Positions 1 to 13,193 of a DNA stretch of 64,000 nucleotides are shown here, piece after piece. The stretch comes from Salminus brasiliensis (taxonomy: Eukaryota; Chordata; Actinopteri; Characiformes; Bryconidae), in the NCBI RefSeq assembly GCF_030463535.1, contig NC_132879.1, positions 43,973,470-44,037,469 on the forward strand. The letters run 5' to 3'. A program made the translations under genes and the position numbers. Positions within the stretch are counted from its first letter, which is position 1, and each line of letters starts with the position of its first letter. A model generated the notes under the pieces. That model did not search any database. It was given only the letters and a program-made list of their open reading frames with translations, and was not told where the DNA came from.

Positions 1-59
1 GTTTAAAGTATTTCTTATCAAAAACAAAAAAGTCCAAAGCCCTGCAGAGACCGCTGCAT

Positions 60-96
60 CACTGTGTGCCAGTTGACGTCAGCCTGGGAAGAAAAA

Positions 97-128
<32 letters not shown>

Positions 129-340
129 AAAAACGTTGAAGAGGGCGGTGGGATAAAGTTGTTCTGCAGACAACAGGAAACAATAACCTTTTAAGTTTCC
201 CCCCTTGTTAGTCAAGTTACGCGACTGATACGGCGGCTTCAAAGTGAAATGGATGCGGAAAAGCTTCCGCCCGCCGAGTTCAGGAAGCGGTGAGCTACCC
301 AGGGACCATTACTGCGCACTCACAGGAAGGCAGCCAGAGT
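60..340. promoter_or_regulatory. CpG-rich promoter-like segment with CRE
   Basis: The CRE palindrome TGACGTCA is at 74-81, with clustered CpG dinucleotides at about 220-340 in an otherwise AT-rich area. This suggests a transcription start for a neighbouring gene whose body lies mostly outside the window. Direction is undecided. It lies about 1 kb beyond the parpbp stop. Confidence 0.4.
249..290 (+). other. Possible first coding exon in CpG-rich segment
   Basis: ATG at 249 opens a frame reading MDAEKLPPAEFRK, followed by a donor-like GCG|GTGAGC at 290. It is preceded by a CpG-rich stretch and a perfect CRE. No downstream plus-strand exon could be found before the convergent parpbp 3' end. The segment may therefore instead be the promoter of a minus-strand gene that leaves the window on the left. 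The protein fragment is not recognised. Confidence 0.2.
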
Positions 341-1182
341 GGAGGGAGCTAAAGTGACATCTGCTAGTGCAATCAAATAAAGAAACCATTTTCCCAAAAT
401 GTGTTTAGCATGCACACTTTCAGAGGGCTCAATGCAGTCTCATCTCTGAACAGAAATACCCATTCCTCAAATTTAAAAAACGGCCATTGTTTATCATGGT
501 CAGAAATTCGAAAGTTCTCAAGCCTTTTCAAGGTTTTGTTTTGGAACAGGATCCTCTAGGTGGTTACTAAAGGTTTTTATTTATTGTTATGGTTTTATAA
601 GCTAATAGTAAAAACTTACAAGGCCACTGAGTGAATAAGAATTACTCTATTGAAAATGTGCTCTAAACCCTAATAACAAACTAGTCTTGGCATTAAGTAC
701 TCTCTGAAGCTCTATATAGTACTGCAAAATAAGTGTTCTTTGACTTGTAACAGTGGAACCTTTTTGTGATATATAGGACTCTTTCAGAAGAGTTCTGTGT
801 AGAACCACCAGCAGTAGGTTTTCTACCAATATGAAGAAACCTTGAACCAGGCAAAAAGACCCTTTAAGCATTCAAATGGTTCCAGTGGTTATGGTTCTAT
901 ATAGAATTGAGGTTGTATAAAGAATTAAAGCACCCTTTTCAGAATCATTTTCTGTGTATGATAATAATCATGTGTTCATGACTCAAGTTTGTTGTTGCTT
1001 GAAACACTGCTCGCACCCTTAAAGGTTGAAATTTTGGCCCAATAAAAAGCGGTATTCAACAATACGTGTCAAAAGCCAATATGGAAATCATTGTTAAATT
1101 GTTAATAAAAACAAGACACTAATTAAGACACTGTTCCTCATCTGGTCAATGCAGATGCACGCTGTGCAAGCATACACAGCAC

Positions 1183-1213
<31 letters not shown>

Positions 1214-1300
1214 AAAAAAAAAACTGGACTGTATGGAGCATGATTTTTTACAAATGGGACATTTTAGACAAGTTTTCTTCATTGTATGTAAACAGTCAGC
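341..1300 (-). other. Presumed parpbp 3' UTR and flank
   Basis: No coding signal is seen. On the minus strand overlapping AATAAA signals lie at 585-576, about 720 bases past the parpbp stop, and are the best poly(A) candidate. A long interrupted poly-A tract (poly-T on the transcript strand) is at 1181-1222. The stretch 640-960 contains AGAACC/GGTTCT-rich dispersed repeat sequence. Confidence 0.45.
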
Positions 1301-2472
1301 TTAGATTGTCATATTAAATGATTTACAATACAAAAGGTGCATATTTTCTGATGGATGTTTGTGCGTAACTCTTCTCAGTTCGGGATATTGACACCATTTC
1401 AACTCCAGACTGCCCGCCACACCAAACAAAATGGTCTGTTTAGCAGCCTCTGTAAAGAACAGCATGCTAGCTTTAAACAAAACTAAAATCTTCTAAAAGT
1501 AAAACTAAAAGCTTTCCCCTATTCATCAGAGATATTATTTTGATAATACTGACCAACCAATATATTGCTTAGTCTTTAACCTCAGTCCTCCAACCCACGA
1601 GCACAAACATTTGGGATTAAATATTTAAAAACACTGAAGTATGCTCAGTGTCCAATTTCTCAAAGACCAGTCTTCCGTTTCAAGGTGTACATTTGAGGAT
1701 TCTTTACCTTAGGCTTAACATGTCCTTGTTGGCTCTGGATGCGGTTTTGTAACGGCTGCGGAGAGATTCCTGCGGGAGCCTCCGGAGATCTGCAAGCATT
1801 TATTTGAAAGAAAGCAGAAGCCCATGAATAAACAAAAGAGGTATAACATCTAATGTGACAAATAGCAGAACAAAAGTGATGTAAAACAAAAACATGCCAA
1901 CACTAATCCGAAAGCAGCTATTCAGCATGGCCATGAAGGGATGTGCTTCCGAGACGAATGCTTTACACTTGCTTAACTTACTTGTACAGAGAGAGAAGAC
2001 AAACTCCTTCAGCCCCACTGAAAATGGCCTGATCTTCAGAAAGCAGTTCTGCCTTATTCCTGCAGGGTGACGCTAGTGCCTCTTCATCCAGCAGAGCCAT
2101 AAGTAGCTTCACACTTTTTCTGCCCCCATATGCAGTGGCATGATTAATCGCATAGGCTTTGGGCTGCAATTAGTTTAATTGTTAAATAAAAAATAAAAAA
2201 AACAATAAAAGTTAGCATATATCCTACATGACATTAGACAGGTAAATTAGGTGTTCAAGTATAGACTCAAAACAACGATACCCTTGCTGGACTAATTCCT
2301 GTGCCGCAAGCAAACTTCTTCAGCGTGGGGTGGACTTCACCAATTCTTTCCTTAAGTTCCTTCACTGTATCTTCTGCAGCAGCATACACTGGATCTCCAT
2401 TACTGAGGCCCTTCAAGAGAGTTGCCCTAATGCTGGACACCATCCTGCATCCAGCAACGCTAGGAAGAGATA

Positions 2473-2550
<78 letters not shown>

Positions 2551-5500
2551 AAAAAAATAAAAAAAAAAGTTAAATAATAAAATAGTAGTAACAGTAAAAT
2601 AGTAAAATTAGCCGAAATGTTAACTGAGTAGCTAGCCAAAAAGATCCACTGAAGGCCCACAAGTGCCATCAGCTTTACATTCAAGGAAAAAACAAAAACA
2701 CACCAAACACTACATTCTGCATTTTTGAAGATGACCCGCATTCATTAATTCGTTTTGACCCTACGGAAACAGTACCGGCAAATACAAAGTATCAATATTG
2801 AACAAGGCAGAGAGAAGGAAGGGGGTTCAGTGGGGAGTTGGAGAAGGGGGAGGGAGGTGAAGGGGAGGAAAAAAAAAAAAAAAAAAAAAAAAGGTAGTGG
2901 GTCATCACTAAAACCACAAACCCCACTCAGCCAGAACCATACTCTGAAGCAAGGGTCATTCAGATTACAAGCTGCAAGGGAAAGAGAAAGACAAAAAAAA
3001 TAATAAATAAAAACAGTGACAGTTCGGCCAATCAGAAGGGTGCAGCTTTGGTATAGATTGCAGTGGTCTCCCATCACTGCACTATACTCATGTGGACACA
3101 TTAGCGAATGTACACACCAGTGCAAAGTCAGAAAGGAGCCGGGTCGGCTTGTGTGTGACGGAATTACAGTAACCGAATCATCTGGGAAAACAGATGTTAG
3201 TTGTACTAACATCTGTAAGAAGCACCGATCCCGCAATAAGTGGTGTTTGTGTGTGGTAATTCAGTACTCCACAAGGTGCTGTAGGGCGGGCGGGCGTGTG
3301 GGTGGCTAGGAGGGTCGCAGGCTGATGAAAGAACCCTTTTGGCTCAGAACTAAATGACTCCTATCTTATGGGAGAAGCCCCATAGCAGGTTCAAGGCACT
3401 TGCGTCTCAGCCTAACTGCACTGATGCACCAGAGGAAATTATCTTTAGGCTTTCATGAGCCAATCATTGGTTCACGTCACCATGTGTTGTGTTGCCAAAT
3501 GTTTGGGGAACGCACCCCTGTACTGTTTTTGAAGTGAGGGCAATCAAGGAAAATATTTTATGTATGATCTTTAATCAGCTTTCAGCAATCAAACCTCGGA
3601 AGCACACAATCGCCTTTCGCTTTTCAAAAACAATGGGCTTTGATGTTGCACAGATAAACATGCTTGAGCAATTCAGCCCTTGTCGTTAATACTGACGTAG
3701 GTGCCATTAGAGGCTTCTTTTAAAGAACGAGAAAAATAGATCTGCAGATAGATACTGCAGGTGTATTTCGATAAGGTGAAAGTGGAGGGGCTTCTCTGAA
3801 CGATAAGATCAAAATCTGGACAGGAAATCAAAGGCTTTAGCTATCGCAGTCTTTGTCTTCGTTGGAGTCAACGTCAGGTGACCGCTTTGGGCCCACATGT
3901 CCGCTATCTACAACGGAGAACATGGGACAGGTCCAATGAACGGAGTTTTGACATCGTGTGGCGACAGTGCAATCGCTCAGTGAGAAACTCCTTCTGGCAG
4001 GGGAAGGTTCTAGTAAACACTATATGCTTATTTGTCTATAGTAGCCTATTAGCAGAACTCACAATTGTGCACAAAATAGGCTCCAAACTTTAAACATGGC
4101 CATTTAGTCCATTTGCGACGCATTGTGTGTGTGTGTGCGTGCGTGCGTGCATGCGTGCGCGCACGTGTCAGGTCTCCAACAATCCAAAAATAATAATAAA
4201 TAAAATTGGTCCATTATCATCCTACTACAACATATGGCTGAAATCAATCACTTTAAAAAGCAATTTATGTCTGCTGGCCCTCTTTAACAATGTCAGTTGA
4301 TGTTAAGTTCTCGCTTAACAACAGCTGACTTGATTTTACTCCTGTTCTCCATGATGGTGTGTTAAAAGCCAAACAAGTATTGATCCCAGAAACCCATCTG
4401 GTCTTGATCAGATCCACTGCAAGTTTCACAAGACCGAAGTAAAGCCGATCACTAAACGCCTGACCCACGTCTACTCGTGTAATTTCACTAATGTGCACTA
4501 AGGTGGGAAGTAATCAACTTTCATGGATGATTCTCATAAGGCTGAGAGTTGCTAATGTCCTTAGACCCTTGGCTGGCACTCAGCAATTTCTTTCAATAAA
4601 AAATAAATTAATAAATTAATTCATATCCCTGTAAAAACAGATTACGACTTTAGGTCAAGCCATGGTATTAGCAGCAGATGATAGCCAGGGTTAATCCAGA
4701 GTTTGATCCCAGATTCACAGCCAGGAGCCACAGAAAGAGCATAACTGGCACTGTTCGCTCTAGGTTGGGATAGGAAGATGCCTCCTCTTGCCTCCATTAC
4801 CATGTTAGCCAAAGCTTCTAACATCTAGCCGTTATCTTATCTAAGAAAAGGTTGTTATTGGAGAAAGAGGAGAGTTGTATCATGAACATATGAGCTCTTA
4901 ATCTGCAATTTTAGGCATCACCCAGAGGACCATGACCCAACCCCTCCTTGGCTAATGAGCAAATGGGCATGGAGTGGCAATAACAAAATAAAAAAAATTA
5001 AAATTTTAACCATATTAATATACAATAAACACATGTTCTAATGCATGACACTCTAGTGAGATTTAATTCCCCATGCAAGCAGTACCAAGCATGACTCCGA
5101 CTGGATATACTGGATGAAGGGTCTGCTAAAACATATTGGGAGAGGTGCACAGGCAAATTTGCCAGTAATTCAAAATAAAATTGATAAAATTGGTAAATTT
5201 GCTGTGTGGGCTAAATGAATACCCAAAATCATTCAGAAAGAACACATCATTTCTGACATTTGTTCAATGCTACCAAAGGTAAAAAATAACTGATACACTA
5301 CAACCATCTTCAGCCTAATATTTCAAACCTGAACAATTGACCTGTAAGCATTATAAAAATACTGTGCAAAAATCCCAGATGCTAAAATTGACAAGACAGA
5401 ACAGCCATTTCTGTAAAACAATGGGTGCTCTTCTTCAGTCAGGTAGAAAATGGTGCTCAACATGTGACTGGCTGGGACTTCTCTCCATTTAAAAAAATAA

Positions 5501-8500
5501 CAGGTTATTGGCAGAACACGGTCGAACAGTGTCACAGGGGTCACTGCCACTGACCATCATCTAGAATCACAGACATAGAACACTGAGCAGAGTTCAATAG
5601 AAACACAAAGAAACCAAAACATCATTCCTCAGCCTCAGCTGCTGAGGACAACAGGGAAACATTACACATAAACCTTGCCAAACAATTAGCTACACAGAAA
5701 GAAATTATGAAATACTGTACAATGCAGAGATTTTTGTATAAGCCAGGAAGGCAAGAGGAACACCCAAAAACAAAGTATAGCAGCTAAACCCTCTCCAGTG
5801 ACATTCAATAACCTCCAATTAACCTTAATGACTGCAAATTCTCTCACAGCCTTACTTATTTCTTTAGTAAATAAATGTTCAAAAATAGATTAGTTAGGAA
5901 ATTGATTAGTTTTGCATTTTGTGTAAAGCTAAAAAAACTAAAGAGTGATACCATAGATAAACCACTTGAGACTATATAGATTCATTTTTGATGACTATAT
6001 CGCTGCTACGCCAGGCTCGGCCTCCTGGCAACTGCACTATGTAACTTTGGTAAAGCAAGCAGGACAATGCTTGTGAGAACTGCACTTTTCACTGCCAGAT
6101 GTGTGGATCTCAGCTTGTCCAAAAATGAATGTGTAAAGCATGTCTTTCAGAAAGGGGAATTGCATGGCAAGTTCCGAACAGCTTACAGATTAAACAGATC
6201 CACCTCCCTTCCATCCCACCTGCATCTGCATTAACTTGTTCTTAGTTACATGGCTGGATTTCCCCTTTAGCACAAATTAAAGAAAAACAATCTCTCCATT
6301 TAAGAGGACCTTAATACTACGAAGTTGCTGAGTCTGTTGCTCTGTATGTGATCACCCTGACTATCAGCATTTGTTTCACTGGTGTGTTACTGAGAAATAG
6401 GTCACTATAGACAGACTATTTTGACATAATTGTAGCAGAATGCAGGCCAAATTGGCAGAAAACTGAATGAAATTTGAAATTAGAATTTGGTTCCGTATTA
6501 CATTTAAATATCGTACACACCTATATGTGCCAGTTATAGCATTAAGGCTCATTTATGCTCATTGTAAAAAAACTTTTGTCTGTACATTACGTCCATATTT
6601 GTGCAAGTTTACAGACACGGACGGAACAGAGCACTGGAAATCGTGAGCACAGTGTATCACTGCCATATGGACACGGCGAAGAAGAAACTCTGGCCGGAAA
6701 GAACTTGTGTTTTTAATGGCCTCACAGACCACCGCAGTTTACGATTTTAACGATAATTGTATAATACATGCAATACAATGCAAGAGGCTCTATTTAAATT
6801 TCATTTAAAGCTAGTGTTTAGTTCAATCCGGAGAAGAGACCAGATAGGACAGCAACAGGTTAAATACGACAACAGTTTATGGTCATGGTGACATACCTGG
6901 GGTCTGAGCTTTCTCCCAAAATCTCCTCCAACTGGTCTGTGAACTGGACAAACTGTGACAGGCCCTTTATGTGCTTCCTTAAGGGGTCAGATTCAGAGGG
7001 AGCATACCCTTTCCCACCTAGCTGTACTGCCCTAATAAATGATGTTGCTGCCTGTAAAGGGGAAAAAAAAAAATTAATAAAATAAACAACACACAACGAG
7101 TGCAATTAATGCAACATATTGGGTTCACAAGTGATGGGATGAATTAGCCAACGTAGGAGATTTCTACAATGGAAGGGGATGTTGCTTCACCCTCACCTTA
7201 AATCAAAGACTGGTCATTTAAGACATCATGTGCTTTTTAAAGTGCCATCCCAGCTTGTGTTAATCAACAGTTGTTATATTTGAGAAAGACATACACCAAA
7301 TAAACCTTAGGTGCTTTGTTATGCATTTGAAAAGGTGATGAATTTACCAGAAAGAGAGACGTAGTGCTGTTGCGTGCTGCCCGTTTGAGGTCGGTAAAGG
7401 CTCTGTGCCCCAAAGAACGGCTAGGGATGTTGAGGGTGTGCGCAAGGGCTAAGTCGTTTTTAGTGTTCACCAGCAAGCCTAAATAGGAGCAAAAGACCCT
7501 TCTGACCACTCTCCGCACCTGAGGAAGGAACGCAAGGTTCGCATGCATGAATGACCAAACAAGCACAATCACTTGTGGCAGTACCTGAAACTGCACAGTG
7601 CAAAAAAGAAAGCCGAAAAGCAGCTCACAGTGATGAATGAAAAAACAGAGGAGAATAAGCAGCTGTAATATTTTAGGACTGTGGCAGTTTGACTGAATTA
7701 GGACATAAGCATATGGGAATAGCTGAGTAGCTTATTTTCACCTTAAACACTTCGAACAGACCCATTTCATAAACTTCAGTTTCAGTATTACGGTAGCAAA
7801 GTCCAGCACCTACTCTCATAAATCTGATGCTGACAGAGCAACGAGAAATAGTGCGCGCATGTGTGTGTATGTGCGTAGGGGGTGGGGGGGGAGGCCCGAT
7901 TCCCAGTCTCAGCTCACATTGTACTGCACTTTCAAAACATCCGCATGGTAATTGAATTCACATTTCTCTCTTAAATCAGAGTGATATGATTTAACGTTCC
8001 TGTTAATAAGGGAGAGACCGGTCCTGGAGAGGCAACTAGAGTGCACAAGTGCAGAACTCACTGGGAAGGGAGAGAGGGAGAGGGAGAGAGTGTGTGTTTG
8101 CCAAGCAGGGAAACAGGAGAGCGAAAGAGAACACCTCTGCAGTGAAACACTGTGCCAATTAACAATTTGAACAAGTCCTTCTCTCTTCAGAATGAAACTG
8201 CAGAGGGGATAGGAAAAGTGAAAGGCCATTTTCCCAGGGTAAAAACTGCAAGTAGGCAAATTCATTGACACAGGATACTTGTAATACCTGCTAGGGCTGC
8301 ACAATATATTGTTTTCAAATTGCAAGTGCAATAAGAGAATGCAGATGGATATGCAAATGAGTCCACTGCTTTCTGTTAGAATCCTGATTAGTCACAGATG
8401 TCTCTTAAGGAGTGTTTGTGCGCATTCTGACAAATCCTGGCATTTATGATCCAACAGCTCCGTGGACAAAAATAAAGTTAACTTATGAAAGAATACAGAC

Positions 8501-10802
8501 TGGTCTTAACGGTTTTACACTGAGAGCAACAGGCAGGGATGGCCAATATGGCAAAAAGCATATTATAAAACTTATATTATATTCTTACACACAGACAAAA
8601 AGTGATCTAGTTACACAAGCAGTTAAAACTGGCATTAAAATCTACTTCTAATTATTTTATGTTAAAACTGCTGCACCGCATCCAATTTATGCTTTGTATG
8701 CACTTTGAACGCGTAGTTCATCAAGATGTTCACATGTTGAGTAATGAAGATATTCATGACACACTTAGAAAATATCATAAGGGGTTAATGAAAATATCGA
8801 TATATCGAAGTATCATGATCATCTTGTTTTATAAGACTATTGTTGGCAAGAAACAGCTATTAATTAAAATTTTAATAGTTGCTTGCAAAGATTGGGGTCA
8901 GACAGTGGGTTATTTTGTGTTGTGTTTAAACAGTGCTGTACTCCAACTTCAGGTCCTACTGTTCCAATTGCATACATTTGATTTAACAAAGAAAATTAAA
9001 TAAATAAACTGCATATTGAATTGCAAACCTTGCATCATGAGAGCCATCACATTACCCGGTTCTTGCCAATGCACAGCCCTAATGGTAGACATTTTCCATC
9101 TCTAACTGCAAGACATAACTGCAAATCATGATATGCAGCAATACCACTGCAATAAGATACTCTGTCTATTCGCACCAGTGGCAGCTGCACAGAGTAATGC
9201 CAAATCCTCTACTAAAGCCTACCTGCAAGCGACAGCGAGGAGCTCTGTTTGATGGGGTGGCTGGACACTGAGGAATCAGCTCAGTTTCTTCAATTGCCTC
9301 TGCGTTTCCATGCAGAAACTCAAACAGCTGCATCTAGGTGTGAAAACAATACCAGGAATAAGAGATTTTGTTAAATGATGCTCTGCTGAGATGAATGCCA
9401 GAACCCAACCTCAGGGGACCCTGGCTGACGCCACAAACTGCTCTCAGCACTCACTGCGGTGAGGGGATCCTCTGGGTCTTCATCTTGCCTCAACTGCTTG
9501 TACACATTATAGATGTCGATCAGATCCACCGTGTTTGTGCGCTTCAAAAAGCTGTCATACTCTTTACGGATGAGGTCATAATTCTCTGAAAAGGGGGAGC
9601 CGTCATGGGACAGGTGGAGCTTGTCCAGAAGCAAGCATTTCCAAGCCACCAGCACATCGCTCAAAGCCACACCGAAGTCTCCTCTTTCCTAGAGCAAAAG
9701 CAGAGACAAGCATCACACGCAAGAACGTTACAGGCCAAGTAATGGAAAACTTTACAGTTCAGCTGTACATTAAAAAAAACACCCATTTATCTAGAGGATC
9801 TCTCTGCCTTCAGTTTATAAGGAAAGGCATTTTTTAATGTATTTCTTGTCATATATTTTATAATATATTTTGCTCCCCGCATACAATATAGTAAATATTT
9901 AAGAATGACATCATGCAAAAGACATACAACTTTTCCTTAAAGCGTTAATTAAAAGAGTTATCAATGCTGTAGAAATGTTTCTTTGCCAACAGTGGCTTAA
10001 AAAATTTGACTGAAAAGATATATTATAAAATATAAAAGATTGTAACAAACATCATGTTGTTAACTTCCATCCATGCTAAAAAGCTGTTTACCTTGGGGGA
10101 CTGCGGGAGGCATGGCAAAACATTAAACTTGCTACTATTGAGGTAGTCAATTTTGGGGTTTTTAAGGTGCGTTCAAGATCCTAATCCTGCTGTAAAACCT
10201 TTCCTTATCATCTTCAGCATTTTCACTGATGGAGTGGTAAATAAGTGCTTGCTAATAAGTAAGGGAATTAAGGACATTTAAATTTGCATGTACTGCTCTT
10301 CTGAGGTCTATGCACAGATTTTGAGGTTTACATTTGATGTTTACATTGAGGACTGTGGCATGGCAAAACAATAACCTTGCTACTCTCGCAGTAGGCAGTC
10401 CATTGTGCATTTTGAGGAGCATTTAAGATCATCATCCTGCTGTAGAACCTTTCCTCATCATCTTCAGCAGTTTCACTGGTGTGATAAATGGATTTTAATG
10501 GGATTTATTTAATTGTTGCTGCTGGTTCAGTGGGTTTTTTTTTTATAAGAAGCCTTGTTGTCTACAAGTGTCTCTTCTGGTAGAGCTTAACATTATATTT
10601 CAGTGCAGTCACTCTGCTGGTGTGATTATTATTTTCATTACATCACTGTTACCTGCTTGCAGACCTCAGCAGCAGCAAGCTGTAGGACCATCAACATATT
10701 GTCTGCTCCATGTATGGTGGTCCTCTCAGAGGCAAGAACCCGATGACACTCTCTTCTGAAAACTCTCACCACTGCTCTCAAGCTGTCCTCGACGGTGCCC
10801 AT
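1301..10802 (-). CDS. parpbp: PARPBP / PARI, PCNA-interacting partner
   Basis: The family is a UvrD-helicase-like protein without helicase motors. It binds SUMO-PCNA and RAD51 and suppresses homologous recombination in the nucleus. Coding exons in transcript order: 10802-10653 (starts [12 protein letters not shown]), 9688-9455 ([13 protein letters not shown]), 9333-9223, 7518-7348 ([10 protein letters not shown]), 7051-6897 (QLGGKGYAP), 2459-2282, 2163-1982 ([13 protein letters not shown]), 1789-1708 and 1447-1301. All junctions are GT-AG and stay in phase, giving about 469 residues. Alignment from memory to human PARPBP (about 579 residues) is strong through 'LLDEEA' and continues weakly to 'KQT'. 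The start ATG at 10802 fits the position of the human start. The last exon is the least certain: its acceptor must be the second AG of CAGAG to stay in frame, and it ends in TAA at 1301 without the C-terminal PIP box known in human. The gene is divergent from nup37. Gene identity is very likely; the 3' end is tentative. Confidence 0.9.
2475..2547. repeat. (TA)n microsatellite next to parpbp exon 6
   Basis: About 36 uninterrupted TA units. In the transcript sense it ends 14 bases before the exon 6 acceptor at 2460, so it sits where the polypyrimidine tract and branch point should be. Confidence 0.95.
8292..9081. mobile_element. Non-autonomous hAT-like element (parpbp intron 3)
   Basis: Begins TAGGGCTGCACAATATAT and ends TGCACAGCCCTA, short inverted ends typical of fish hAT-like repeats. 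The interior contains AATATCGATATATCGAAG, typical of this family. No transposase was recognised and no clear target duplication was seen. Confidence 0.45.
10091..10489. repeat. Direct duplication in parpbp intron 1
   Basis: Copies at about 10091-10243 and 10342-10489 share GGCATGGCAAAACA, CTTGCTACT, ATCCTGCTGTA and CATCTTCAGCA words in the same order. They are diverged by small changes. Confidence 0.7.
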
Positions 10803-11851
10803 GATCCTTTGTTTACAAATGTGACACCATCAGACAAGTTAGGCCGTTAGAGCTCATTAACGAGTAGTAAGAGCTACACACTGATGTAAGAAGAAAATAG
10901 CCCGTATTATTAATCAGTAATTCATACAATTAGTTTTCTAGTTAAGATCAGAGCAACAATTTGTTACATGAGGACTTTCACAAGTCACACATCACCTAGA
11001 TCAACTAGCCTGCACAAAACTTACCACAAGCGTTATTTCAGAGACAATACGATGCTTGGACAGCCAGCCCTAATAATGCCCAACAGCACACCTTTATAAC
11101 TGTGGACTGTCCCCGTGAACGTTAAGTGTTTTGACCACAATCGCCGTCTAAAAATTTAAACCTACAGGAACACAACCGTCAGCCAATCACGTTTAAGTGC
11201 CCACTGTAGCCACGCCCCTCTCTCACAGATGGTGCGCTGCCGTCCGGCTCCTGCTCTCTTCAGTATTCATTTTGTGTCCAATATTTTGATTTTGGTATGC
11301 TAATATTTTATTCATACAAATCGATATACAGATGATCCATTTCAATATTTAAAAAATGTTCAGTAATTAAAGTATCAAAACCAGTTCATTCCAAATAAGC
11401 AACGTGTTTTGATGTAAGATAACATACAACTTACTTTTTAGAAAACGCGTTACTTCTTATCTGTTTGTTTTATTTTTTCGATTTAACACATACAAAAATT
11501 AACATTAGCAGTTTATGAGTCTAGCTGTCCTTTAGTGGAAACTGTAAGCAAGGATTGACACATTCCGCGATCTACATATCAAGATTTGAATCTTCAGTAC
11601 TGTGCAATACCTTGTAGATCTGCGAATGTGCGCCTCCTGTTCAAACCGGAAAAATAGCCACAACCCGGATGTAAACAATGAAACTGTTTAAACGTGGTTG
11701 ACGGCGCGTTAGGCTTGACTCTGGTATTGCTTTACGGAATTCTGATCCGGCATTGAGTTCAGTCAGGAAGACACTGACAGTATAACTTGTTTTGTCTGAT
11801 CGTTTCATTGTTACTCGCATTATAGAGTTTAAGTTCGCCGTCGCAAGCTGA
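10803..11851. promoter_or_regulatory. Divergent promoter of parpbp and nup37
   Basis: The ~1 kb between the parpbp start codon and the likely first nup37 exon must hold both promoters. Near 11192-11220 there is a CCAAT box (AGCCAATCACG) and a GC-type box (CCACGCCCC). ETS-like motifs (ACCGGAAA, ACCCGGATG) occur at about 11645-11672, followed by CpG-containing sequence at 11700-11840. No TATA box is obvious on either side, which suits two cell-cycle/housekeeping genes. Confidence 0.6.
11720..11851 (+). other. nup37: Likely noncoding first exon of nup37
   Basis: The nup37 ATG lies in an exon that starts after an acceptor at 13148, so an upstream noncoding exon is required. The best donor is GTAAGT at 11852-11857 (CAAGCTGA|GTAAGT). 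A second donor, GCG|GTGAGT, lies about 55 bases further on at 11905. The start boundary here is a guess from the CpG-containing promoter. Confidence 0.45.
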
Positions 11852-12688
11852 GTAAGTTACCAGTGTATCTTTAGCTAGCTAATGCTAATGCAAATGCTTA
11901 AGGCGGTGAGTCGGCGTGATCACCGAGTTATTATTACCAGTTTCATTGTGGCAAATAAAAGACAAAAACTGTCATTGTATTTTTTATGTTCGTTCCAGAT
12001 TTGCAGTAAAGATTATCGTTACGTTAAAATGTTTTCAAGTAACCAGCTGGCTTTTAACTCACTTTGTGTGCTGAGGAAGCGTTTAGGACTGATTCGTCTG
12101 ATTATTAAAAATGCAGATTATTATTATTATTATTAGGTTATTAAATAACTCAACGCCAACAACACAACGTAATGCAACGCATGTCACGTAATATATCGTC
12201 CCCGTCACTCAAAAAACCTCCCATCTCCAAAATGCCAACCTTACAGAGGTAGAAAAAGCCGCCTTTCCTTTCAGATCGAGTCAGTGTGAAAATGCTTAAT
12301 TCCAGGTCGTTTTGGAGCTATTTATCAGGAAACTGTGATATAATGTAAACAATAACTGCAAGAGTTAAATTATTTCACATTTGCATTATTAATAATTACA
12401 TATTGTTTCACAACGACAAAAATAATTTCTTTTTTGAATGACATCAATGGTATCATTACATCTCTTCTCTGTAGTGATTTATTGTTAGATGCAGTACTGC
12501 TAATCCCTTAATAAGCTCCTAACTTGATTAAACTTTAAATAAATAAATTTTATTTAACATTTTTTTTAAGTTTATATTTACTACATACTATTTATTTATA
12601 CTTTATGGTATTTATTGATATTTACTATATATATTTATTTGCTTACTATATTTATCTTCTCACTACCCACAATGTTCAGATTGCTGTG

Positions 12689-12692
<4 letters not shown>

Positions 12693-12745
<53 letters not shown>
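12693..12745. repeat. (TA)n microsatellite in nup37 intron 1
   Basis: About 26 TA units in the first intron. Confidence 0.95.
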
Positions 12746-12747
<2 letters not shown>

Positions 12748-13193
12748 CTAACCAAGTTTTCATATAGACTTTGTTTGTGTGCATCGTAACCTGTATATCT
12801 TCCAGACACTGTCTGATTTGAGATCCCTGCCATTACTCCCATTTTTCCTATATGTGTCAAGACTCTGACTCTACTGTCCGGGGAAAGTGCAGTCTGTGTT
12901 CCTCATGATCCTATGATTGCTTTTGTCCCTGGCTTGTTCAGTAGTTTGTCACAAAAGAGCTTTTATGACAGTATATTGTAATCATGTATCAAGTTTCAGT
13001 TTCTGTGAATGGAGACTACAGTACTGAAGTAGTCATTGTTTATAATGGATATCTTCTCTGTGTTGTGCTGATTATGGTGTATTTCAGGTGCTAAGTCTAA
13101 AAGTTAAATTGTTTTCCTAACTGTGCTTTTGTTTGTTTCCCCCATTAGTGAAACCGGTGCAGCTGGGATAGGTATAATTGTTGCAGTTCCAGA

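Noticed and set aside
2745-3236. 163-codon minus-strand open frame
   Set aside because: Lies in parpbp intron 5, contains homopolymer-coded Phe/Lys runs and matches no family; no splice or start support.
7909-8331. 140-codon minus-strand open frame
   Set aside because: Begins at the edge of a hAT-like repeat and is Ser/Leu-rich from low-complexity sequence; not a recognised exon.
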